64,000 bases of DNA from Desmodesmus armatus (Eukaryota; Chlorophyta; Chlorophyceae; Sphaeropleales; Scenedesmaceae): contig VIIQ02000039.1 of the NCBI GenBank assembly GCA_007449985.2, positions 496,001 to 560,000 of the forward strand, read 5' to 3'. The position numbers were made by a program, and so were the translations under genes. Position 1 is the stretch's first letter. Every line of letters begins with the position of its first letter. This document shows positions 32,029-42,149 of the stretch, piece by piece. The notes below the pieces were generated by a model, which did not search any database, was not told where the DNA came from, and saw nothing but the letters and a program-made list of their open reading frames with translations.

Positions 32029-35000
32029 GGTGAGCCACCAGGGGAGGAGGCGGCAGCAGCGAATGGACTACGACCCGGGGGCCGATACTGCTCAAACGCC
32101 GCCGCCCTCGCATGGACGGCAGGGACGCCTGGAACACCAGCGCGTGCTGGTGCTGCTGCTGCTGCGCTGCTGGCTCTGGCGGCCGTGGTTTTGCTGCTGC
32201 TCGCACCGGCAGCACCGACACCGCCTCCTACACCCCCAGCAGCAGTACTGCTGCTCTGCCTCCTGCTGCCCCCTCCACCAGCAGCAGCAGCAGCTCTGGC
32301 AGCAGCAGGAGGGGGACTCCCGCTTGACTGTGGCTGCAGCACCGCCCTCCCTGGTGTCGCTGCCCTCACAGGGCTACTGCTGCTCTGACCATAGCCGCCG
32401 CCACCGCTGCTGCTGCCACCAGCAGCCCCCGGGCTCGAAGCAAAGGACCGAAGAGCGCTGGGACTGCTGGTGCCACCCCTTCCACCCTGCTGCTGCTGCT
32501 GCATTGAGGGCCGCATAGGGCTGCCGCCACTGCTGCCAGGCATGCTGCCAGTCCCTATCCGCTGCTGCTGCTGTCGCTGCTGCTGCCAGAGGACGCTACT
32601 GTCACTGACGTACCCGCTGCTGCTAGGCCTGCTGCTGCCCGACGGCCGCATTGCGGCAGGTGCAGCAGCTGAGGGCCTCACTCCCCGCTGATGCTGCTGC
32701 TGCTGCTGCATGGACACCGCGACAGCTCTCCGGCCGTAGCTTTGGTGCGCACCACCCCCATCATCTTCCTCTATCTCCTGCTGCTGCTGCTGATATCGCG
32801 ACACCAAGCCTCCATACCCTCCATACCCACCCTCGTCACCGGCGCCATCATCACCACTATACTCCCCGGCCCCTTCATCCCCTTCAAGGTCCAGGAAGAC
32901 CTCTCTGGGGTGCAACACACGCTGCTGCTGCTGTCGCTGCTGGAGGGTGAGAGGGCCCCTGCCCGGCTCCCCCTGAACCCCAGGCGCCAGGCTGGCCCTG
33001 GATGCAGGGCCAAACCCTGGACCTCCTGAACCCCCTCCCAAAACCCCAAGCCCTGCTGCAGGACTGAACCTTCCTGGTGAACCCCCTGCCAGAACCGCAA
33101 GACCTGCTGCAGGGCTTGCTGAGCGAGAGCCTGGGGCTGAGCTGGTGGTGCGGCGCGGAGCAGAGGGGAAGGCCTCCTCCTGCAATGCAAGAAAAGGAAA
33201 GGGAAACGAAAGAGGGATGGAGACAGTGAGAAAGAGCGCAGGACAGGGGCGGGCAGGTGTAAGCAAAAAATGAGGACGAAAGAAACGCAACTTGGAGAGC
33301 AGCTATGCACAGAGGGAGGATGTAGCATGTGGGCAGGGTGGTGATGTTGGCAGAGTGGTGATGATGGAAGTGTGCATGCTTCAGGGTGTAATGCAACGGC
33401 ATTACACCCTGAAGAGTTTTGGGTCTGTATGAGCAGTTGCCAAACATGCATTATGTTTGGCAACATGACGCTTGTAAACCGCATCACTTTAAACCCCATC
33501 AGCCCCAGTAGGGAGCACGCACCTGTCCATAGCTCTCCCTCTCCCAGGTCCTGCTGACGCTCCGTCCCTGCTGCCGCTGCTGCTGCTGTTGGCCCACAGG
33601 GGTTGACGTCATCCGCATCGGCCGCGGCGGGGATGACATAACCACCCCTGGCTCATCCTCATAACCGCCATCTTCATTGTACGCATATTCCCCTGCGCCG
33701 TAAGCGCCTTCGGCGTCGTCAATGCCGTTGTCGTCGCCATACATGGGGTTCCAAACGGCAGGGATGAACCCGTCTGCAAAGCCAGCAGCACCACCTGTAG
33801 GGCAACAAACACAGCAGGGCAAACAAGAACGATACAGTCACCGGTGAAGTCACAGTTACAACCACAACACTTGGCAAGGCCACCAGGGCAACCAGGAAGG
33901 CAGCCAGGGGCTCATGCAACAGCTGAGCAGCTCACAGGGGGGCCAGCGGCTCATGGGGCTCGATCAAACCATTGCTGACAACCCTTCCCCCACTGGTTGC
34001 GGACCTACTTCCGCGTGTTTGATTGCAGTGTGGCAAGATGCTCACAGAAACTGACTGCAACCCTGTCTGCTGATCAACTCTTATCTGAAGCACAGGTTAC
34101 CACCTGCTCCATCATCCCACGCATGTGATGAGCTGTTCACAACGGACGAGACCCTATGGCGTTGGGAAACAAAGTGGATGCCCCTGTATCTTTCTTTTCA
34201 TCATCACTGCTGTGCATACCTGGCGATGATTGGCTTCCAGAGGGCCTCCTTCCACGCCCCTGCTTCACAGGCTGCCTGCCACTGCTGCTCACGACACCCC
34301 CATAGGCACTCGCAGGCCCCTCCCTGACCCCTCCATGGCCCCCTGCTCGCTCCACACTACTGCTGCGGACCGGCAACCGAGGCGGGGGCTGCTGCTGTTG
34401 CTGCTGCATTCTGCTGTTGCGGCTGCCGCGGCGGCTGCCACCAGTGCTGCTGCTGAACGGCCGCTGAGAGGACCTGCCTGCTGCACCCTCCCACCCCTCC
34501 TCAGCAGCCCCAGCACCTGAACCCCACTGCTGCTGCTGCGGGTCTTCCAGATACGCATACGGATCCTGATACCCGGGTTCAAATCCTGCTGAGTCCACCA
34601 CTGGATTTCTTGATGCTGGCATGTAGTAGGAGTTGCTGCCGGCCCCCGACGGCTGGCCGCTGCGCCGGCGGCGGCCGGCGGCTGCTGCTGCTGCCGCTGC
34701 GGCGGCGGCTGCGTTAGCGGCGGCTGCAGCTGCGGAGGGACGGCGGCTGGTGCTGCTGCCAGGCCTACCCTTGTCCCTGCTGCTGCCACCCTTGGCTGCT
34801 GCTGCCCTGCTGCTGCTGTACTGATCCTCCTCAAAGCTTCCCCTGCTGCTGCTCCTGCTGAACCCGCCGTCGCCGCTGCTGTCAGCGCTGCTCCTGCTGG
34901 CCCCCTTCCTGCCCTTCCGCCCCTTCTGCTTCTGCTGCTTCGCCTTGCTCCTGCTCCCACCCTCCGCTGCTGCCGCCGCTGCTGCTGCGCTGCTGCGCCG

Positions 35001-35879
35001 CTGCTGCTCCTTCCGGCCAGCCTCCTTCCCACCCTTCCCTGCGTCACTTTTGTTTTTCCCGCTGTTATTTCTGTTGTTATCATTACCGCCTCCGCAGCAG
35101 CTCAACAAGCTGCCTCCACCCCCGCCAGAGCAGCACATGCTCATCAGGCTTGCAAGCCAGCCATACTTCAGGGCTAGGAACAGCAGCCCTGCACCAGCGG
35201 CCAGACCCACAAACAGGCCCACAAAGCCGGCTATGTTCCTCCAGCAGCGGTTGCGGAAGGCGCACAGCATGTCCATCTTGTTGGGGCACGCGGCAGTGCA
35301 GTTCTTCAGTACCAGCTCACCCTCCCCTGCGAGCACGAGTTGCGAGGAAGAAGCAGCAGCAGAAGGAAGTGATACACAGTTTGCAAGCAGCAATGCTGCA
35401 ACTGACTCCAGCCACGAAAGGACGCAAACAGCGCGGGGAGGGGGCCGTCTGGACAAACCCCCACCCTCAAAAGCGTGTCACGCACACTCAGTGTGCTAAG
35501 AGGTGAGAGGCAGCAGCTGCCATGTAGGTACAGCCACAGCAGCTGGGTGCAGCCCAGCGAAGGAAAGAGAGAGGTTTGAAGCGCAAAAGCAACGACACAC
35601 TCCCTGAACATCTTGATTGACGTGTGCTGTGCCCTGTCAAGCATCTGGTGCTGTACATCAAGACAAGTCGCAGGCATGTCTGCTTGTAACATCGCTCCCC
35701 TCCGTGGTGGTGACATCAGGTGAACAACACCACGGCAAAGGCACACTGCTGCTGACCTGTGCCGTTGCCGAGCAGTCCTCCTGAGGGCCAGTCCTCATAG
35801 GCGGTGGCATTGGTGAAGAACGCAACCTGCATGGCGTCCGTCACAAGACCCTGCAGCAGCAGCAGCAGCAGCAGTTGTT

Positions 35880-35912
<33 letters not shown>

Positions 35913-37889
35913 CAAGCAGCAAAAACACCTGCGTAAGTGCCAGCATTGGCAGCACAGCTCACATGTTCCTCACAAGCTTTGCCACTTACAAGCTCGCTGC
36001 AGCTGCCCCCTGGACCTCTCTCCCTGCTCACTATTGCGTCCAGCATTTTGAGCCAGCAGGATACCCCCTGGTCGGCCCCATCCAAGCTCGCTGCAGCTCC
36101 CCCGCCCTGCACCTCTCCCTGTTCCTGCTCACCGTTGCGTCCAACATCTTGATCCAGCAGGATCGTTCGGCAGCCTGGTCGTCCTCCACGTAAATCCTGA
36201 AGGGGCTCAGGGTGCCGTTCTGGCCCGCAGCCAGTGCGACACGCTGGGCGTCTACTGGGCGGATATTCACGCTGCGGCAGAGAGGCAGTGCGAGATGGTA
36301 CGAAGAGGATGTCAGCACAAGGAGAGGGCATGGCCGCCTGATTAAATTGGTTGTTGATAAAGGGGTATGATGCAGACAGATTCCTTGCTAGTTGCCGTGC
36401 AGGATGGCTACAGGTACAGCAGGCAACTCCACACACACCCCAGAATGTGTCTAACCCCCACACTTACGTGCAGTCAGTGACGATGATGGTGTATGAGGCA
36501 GGCAGTGTCCCCACGTTGGCCAGCCAGGCATGCAGGTAGCCGCTGGCAGCCGAGGCCTCAAAGCCGCCACACCGTGTCTCAGCAAAGGTGCACATCCGTG
36601 CAGCTGCGAGCACACAAACACAACAGCAACCTTTAGCTTTTGACAAGAAAATGCAACAGCAGCATCAATAGGTGTGGACTGATGTGCTAACCTTGCAAAC
36701 GCGGCACTGAGGCGACCGACCCTCGCGCCCTTTTTACCCATGATCTTGCCAGGGCTGTTGTTTGTGGCAAAGCCACATTGCCCCCACTCTCACACCTAGC
36801 GGCAGAGCAAATGGAAGCAGACCCCCACCCAAAACAAGGGACCTGCTTTACAGGTAGGAACACATGCACCACTCACCCAGGATCTTGCCAGGGCTGTTGT
36901 TTGTGACGAAGCGCAGGCTCTCTGCCGCCGCCTCAAGCTGTACCACGCTGCTGCGGATGCCACTGCAGCAGGTAACAAGGCAACACACACAACAATGACA
37001 GCAGTGACCTGCTTTAGGTGTCACACTCCTTCTTCATCATAACTGTGGCTGCAACACACCCTGTCATGACTGCTGGTGAAACCCTTCTCAACCTCAACAC
37101 GCTGAAAAATTGTGCGTGTCCGTCTGAAACTGAGGCCTGTCCTGCACCGTGCAGTGTCTCAACAAGCTTGGCTGCACCAACACACAGCTGCTGCCGCACA
37201 CACCCACTCACGTGACAGGGAGGGCGAAGGAGAGTGCCCCTGCGCGGAAGGCCTTGAGCTCGCTGTTGAGGCCGTAGGTGTACTGGCTGACAAGGTACAG
37301 CGGGTTGCGGCCCTGCGCAATGCCATTCATGGGGCACAGGACAGATGGATTCAGGAACTAAGCATGTGCACATTGAGCAGCAACGTTTTTAGGTGTATTG
37401 AAAACACAACATTGGTGCCAAATCCAGTATTCACCTTCACTCAAGCACTGCAGAGGTCAAATCACTGTTCTATTCAAACCAAATTCTAGCCCCACCTGTG
37501 CGATGCGTGCCCTGTCTGCCTCCAGGAGGTCCCTCAGTTGGTTTGACAGGCACACCTGCGGGGCACGCCTGCAGCCACCAGACTGGTAGCGGAAGGCACT
37601 GAAGGAGGTGCCAACCTGCAGGAGTGATCAAACACGGTACATGACGGCTGTTGGTGACGGCAGCTTTCAGTGTCTGCTTTTCAAACCACATGTGCCGCTC
37701 CTGCATATCGCATTGCCAAGGTGAAAGTGCCCGAGCATCCGTGCCGCCTGCTGCCCCCACCTTGTCACACTCGCCGCCGTCGAATGAGATGCGGCTGCGG
37801 TCTATCAGCATCCACTCGCTGCGGTTGGCAAACACGTCCTGCAGCGTCTGACCCTGCTTGGGGTGAGGCAGCATCAGCACACGCTCACT

Positions 37890-37928
<39 letters not shown>

Positions 37929-40900
37929 CGAGACGTTTGTCAGCAAGGTCAAACATGTGCATCACAGAACAGATTTGATTCCTGCCAGCCTGTGTAAGCT
38001 CCTTGTTGCCATCAGGATCCAGCTTCAGGTGCAGCAGCATATGCCAGGAAAGGTTTCCACAACAAGACACACATGATGCCCACCTCACCCAGACAACTGA
38101 GCACAGGGATCTGCGTGTATCCAGCCAAATCCCCAAGCAGCTTGGCTGACAGCGTCCTGTTGCTGCTGACAGCCACGGGCACCCAGGGGCTGAGCGTCAG
38201 TACCTCACCACCCACCCACCCACGCGCCCACCTGAGCACAGGTATCTGCGTGTACCCAGCCAAGTCCCACAGCAGACTGGCTGACAACGTCCTGTTGCTG
38301 CTGACCGCCACCAATGCATCACACACCCACCCATCCACGCACGTACCTCAGCACAGGGATCTGCGTGTATCCGGCCAAGTCCCCCAGCAGCTTGGCCGAC
38401 AGTGTTCTGTTGCTGCTGACAGCCACCGGCACCCAGGGGCTCAGTGTCAGTACCTCGCTGTCACCAGGGGCAGGGGGGTTGTTGCCGCTTGCGGCCGTGG
38501 TGATTGTGGCAGTGATCTCAAACTGCATGGAAGCCTCCCCAAGGCTGTAGCCCTGCAAGGGTGAGGGGGCGTGAGAAATGACAGCAGCAGGATAGGGCAG
38601 ATGGGTTGCAGGTGGGTTCTCACTGGCGGCCGCAGCAAGCCCTGGGCAGCTTTCATTAGTTGCACCCTAGCCCTCCATAAGGGCTGCTCAAGCTATGGAC
38701 AGTGAACTTGTTGCGGGTGTGAACCCCCTCGGGCCCTTCCAGAAACACTGCCACTCACCCCATACCAGTGTGGGTCCATCATGAGGCAGTGTGCGCTGCA
38801 AGGGATCCTGCCAATCAGGATGTCCAGGTTGGCAAAGAAGTCACAGTTGAGGTTGGCACGCCTGCACATGCAACACAACACACCACGCCACATCAAGTCA
38901 AACAACAGTACAATGACAACACATGCCTGTTGAGGACAAAGGGGTCGCCTCAAAAGGCTCATGAATGGATTAGCAATCACACAGGCCAAAAGCTGCACAG
39001 CAGGGCGCTACGAGGCTTCCCGCAGTCACCGCCCAGCCAGAAGGGGAGGCTGGGACTCACGTGCGCTGTGTGTTGGTGCCGAATGTGCTGTCCCATATGA
39101 CGCTTGATTCACACTGGCACACGAAGCCCTGGCTGTCCACCACCCGCTGGCCCATGCTGTAGTACCAGTTGCAGGTTGGGGCCTCCTCAAACTGGCCATC
39201 CTGGGGGATGGAGGCGCACAGCACGGCACAGCACGGCACGATGCGACAGCATGTGAGAACGGCACTCCGGAAGCACAACACGTGCATGTCACACTGTGCT
39301 GGCTGCACAGCGCACAGCGTGCGTAAGAAGTTGGCAGCCATTACATTGTGAAATGGCCCAGCGTGGCTCAGTGCAGCATGGCACGCTGCAGCACGGCCGC
39401 AGTATGATGCTTGAGCAATGCCATGCACTACACACATGGTGCACTTCTTCATAGTGAGTCGTTCTGCACTTCGTACCAGAATCTTCGCACACCAACATTT
39501 GGCAAGGCAAGCCCCAAGCACATGCTGCCTGCTGCTTGCATCCCACGTAACAACAGCATTACTGCTGCCGTCGCTGCTGCTGGAAGATGAAGTTAGAGGT
39601 AGCAGGCATACCTTGCACTCGCCGTTGTTGGGCCTGACAATGGACTCATAGGGCTTGAAGTTGAAGGACTGCAGGTACATCAGGGGGTAACTCGCCCACA
39701 GGGGACTCTGCGCAAGCAGGAAACAACACACACGTAGCGGGTGTGAATTGCCCCTCATCTGTTGGCTAATACCAAGGAAGGGACTCTGCTCCCCACACCC
39801 TGTGCTGGCCTGCACTGGCCTTTCATGTGCACTGGCCTGTTCTGCACTGATGGCTCTGCTGCACGCAGCATTTTTGCTGGCGTGGAGGTCACTGCCTAGC
39901 GGTGCTGCTGCTGTGCACTTGGCAAGGGCCCTCCTGGTGCTGCTTCCTGCTGCGACGCGCATCACTTCCGCCGCAACTGCTGCCGCTGCCACGGATGCTG
40001 CTGTGCGTTCAAGCTTTGATACTGCTACTGTGCTGACGTTGCTGGTGCGGCTGGGAGCGTCTGACACTGCAGCGGCTGCTGGTGCTGCTGTGGTAGCACA
40101 CCAAGACCATAATTTGCTGCTGCTGCTCCTGCTGCTGCAAATCGCTAAAAATGAGGCCGCGCTGGTGCCGCTGCTGACTGTGCGCAGCTCACCTTTGTGA
40201 GCTTCACACTGACAGTGGAGGCCAAGTCGCGGCAGGTGCAGGACTTGTCTGCCGCATAGTTGCAAGGGCAGGGGCACATGTCGGTGGGGCTGCAGGGCAG
40301 CAAAGGGGAGGAAGGGGAGGTCCGCAGCAGAGCCTGTAGGTCCTAAGGGCTCGCTGCGATGTGCTGTGGGGTAATGATTTTGTGTGCAGCTTGTGGGTAC
40401 TGCAGTGACTGTTGGCAGGAGGATGCTATCTGCACAGCATGTTCTACAGACTCTGTAGGTGGCAGATGGCTGAGCTGCAAGACAGACGACTTGTGGCTGG
40501 TGCTGCCCGCTGCTGCTGTCACAACGTCCAATGAGGATGGTAACTATAGTGTTGACACAGCTCTGCACGTTGCCCAATATGCCTACTGCTGCTGCTGCCA
40601 CAGCTGCTGCCTGCTGCTGCCACCGTGTACGATAGCTGTTGCTGCTGACAGCCGACACCCTTGCCAAATCTGCTGCAGCATCAGCATCACTGGGGCGGGT
40701 ATTATGCTAGTTGGTTAGCTGTGCTGTAAAAGCATGGCACGTTGAATTAGAGACTCGCTGAACAAGAAGATCTGCAGGTGCTGCGTGCGGGTCACAAATG
40801 TAGCTGCACTGCTGCTGGATGTTTGATGGGGTGCTCTTGCCGCCACTGCTACAAGCAGCTGCTGTTTAGCACAACTGCCAAACCTGCACTTTGGTGAGTG

Positions 40901-41677
40901 GCCCCAAGAAACACAGCAACCCACTCAGGCCATACATGTTGACCCCTCCTGCTGGTGTTTCTCCCTGTTGCTTGCCCGAACGCACAGAGCTGCAACACAG
41001 CACCTGCTGCCAGAAGGCACTGACCGCAGTGTCATGCCTGCCGTGTTGTATTGCCTTGGCTTGGGTGCTGGTGAGTGGTGGCTGGATTTCTCAGTCTTTC
41101 CCTGCTCACCTTCCTATGCAGGAGAGCTGAAAGCTGAGATCCTGTGTGGCGATTGAGTCCCCGCTGTCAACTGTCAGCACCACAATAAGCTTCTGGTTGC
41201 ACACAATGAAGTTGACTGCTGTGACGTTGCCACCCTGCTGCGGCTGCAGAGCAGGACAGCGTCGGAAATAAGGTTGGCGGGCTCGGTACAGCAACAGCAC
41301 ATAGCTCGCATCTGCTCATCTGCACCACACCCTCCCACAACCCCGTGAGAGGGTTTGAGGGTCGTTCTGGAGCTTCTGATGCTTCTTTACTTTTGACACC
41401 ATGTGCTTTGGGTGTATGCAGCTGCCCAGAGAGTCTACCCAGCATGTTTCTCTGCCAAATGCGACCAGCTGTGCAGTTGCAGCGTGCATGGTCTGTGAAG
41501 TGCAGTTGCCCGCTATAGGGAGAAGAAGGAGAAGAATATCCATGTACTCACCTGACTTCCATCTGCAATGCAGGATTCCAGCTTGCTGGATGATATCACG
41601 TCCGCTCCTGCTGCCAGCTGGCTGCATAACACTGCCAGCGCCAGCAGCAGCAAGGCAGGCCCAGCCCTGTTCGCCAT
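31704..41677 (-). CDS. Gamete fusion protein HAP2/GCS1
   Basis: HAP2 is the class II-type fusogen that merges gamete plasma membranes across algae, plants, protists and animals. Exons: 41677-41552, 41243-41110, 40289-40193, 39707-39612, 39200-39061, 38861-38759, 38552-38347, 37887-37761, 37615-37496, 37312-37212, 36962-36877, 36603-36468, 36271-36133, 35850-35757, 35326-34220, 33794-33523, 33179-31704; 4,560 bp, 1,519 residues, all phases consistent. A signal peptide is followed by VISSSKLESC, a Cys-rich block, SPLWASYPL and the fusion-loop region (exon 5, PTCNWYYSMGQRVVDSQGF), then RANLNCDF, ILIGR and SAHC, all as in Chlamydomonas HAP2. The transmembrane helix spans about residues 600-621, followed by KYGWLASL and clustered cysteines. 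The cytoplasmic tail is about 900 residues, rich in Ser, Gln and Gly, with a polyGln run. Met 41704 is an alternative start. Confidence 0.96.
31988..32027. repeat. CTG/CAG repeat encoding polyGln in the HAP2 tail
   Basis: About 13 CTG units on the plus strand translate as polyglutamine in the last HAP2 exon. Several shorter runs occur in the same exon. Confidence 0.9.
33379..33414. repeat. Perfect 16-bp hairpin in HAP2 intron 16
   Basis: Arms CTTCAGGGTGTAATGC (33379-33394) and the exact reverse complement (33399-33414) enclose a 4-base AACG loop. Confidence 0.95.
33436..33464. repeat. Perfect 12-bp hairpin in HAP2 intron 16
   Basis: Arms GTTGCCAAACAT (33436-33447) and ATGTTTGGCAAC (33453-33464) enclose a 5-base loop, only 21 bp from the preceding hairpin. 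Confidence 0.95.
35851..35910. repeat. CAG repeat abutting the HAP2 exon 14 3' splice site
   Basis: Two blocks of CAG (CTG on the coding strand), split by TTGTTG, end exactly at the acceptor before exon 14. They provide the pyrimidine-containing tract and the terminal CAG of the intron. Confidence 0.85.
36029..36062 (-). other. Decoy copy of HAP2 exon 13 tail
   Basis: The last 25-30 bases of exon 13 (WIKMLDA region), plus flanking intron sequence with AAGCTCGCTGCAGCT, are repeated about 105 bp downstream. Confidence 0.75.
36743..36775 (-). other. Decoy copy of HAP2 exon 11 tail
   Basis: The end of exon 11 (TNNSPGKI with a GT donor) is repeated in the following intron about 135 bp downstream of the real exon end. 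Confidence 0.8.
37891..37928. repeat. CAG repeat abutting the HAP2 exon 8 3' splice site
   Basis: About 12 CAG units (CTG on the coding strand) run directly into the acceptor of exon 8 at 37887. Confidence 0.9.
38098..38330 (-). other. Two decoy copies of HAP2 exon 7 tail
   Basis: The segment VAVSSNRTLSAKLLGDLAGY...IPVL from the end of exon 7 (38552-38347) recurs at about 38228-38318 and 38098-38205 with its donor region, spaced about 120-130 bp. Confidence 0.9.
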
Positions 41678-42149
41678 GAAGCAGCCTCTTCTGCCTTCCG
41701 ACATTCATTTAAAAGCAATTGAACATGTTCTAAGAGCCCAGCAGCAACAAATGAATGCTTCGAAATGTTATGGTGTTCGGCATGCTGTCCTGGCCTCCTC
41801 TTGTGAGCACTAAAGGATAACTTGCAATTAAATTCGATCAAATCTCATTCATCTGACGTGCCCTCGGTCCCTTGAGCTGCAGTTGTTTAAAAGCAACTGT
41901 CTCAAACCCCAACTGCAATGAGAAGCCCTGAGGACACGTTGAAAGTGCGATTCATCGCATCAGCTTCTGATTCAACGTTTTCACGCCTGCTGAAGTGCTC
42001 CTGGGACCTTTCTGCTGTGGCTGGGGGGCTGTGGTTGCTGCTGTTCTGTGTCTGCTGCCAAATGTTGTCTGGTGGCATCCGGCAGCTGCCCCGTGCCCCC
42101 GTGACTATGTTGTAGTTAGATCTGTGCAGCACTGGGGCACCGGGGCCAG
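41678..42149. promoter_or_regulatory. 472-bp bidirectional upstream region, HAP2 and mitochondrial carrier
   Basis: The start codons of HAP2 (minus) and the carrier (plus) are 472 bp apart with no ORF support between them, so both promoters should lie here. No specific binding site could be recognised. Confidence 0.5.

Noticed and set aside
31521..33029. Leucine-rich plus-strand ORFs opposite the HAP2 tail
   Set aside because: They are the complement of CAG/polyGln-rich coding sequence.
34137..34219. Stop at 34137 as the normal HAP2 C-terminus
   Set aside because: A good donor at 34220 and two in-phase downstream exons with matching composition make the long tail more likely; the short form is kept only as a possible isoform.
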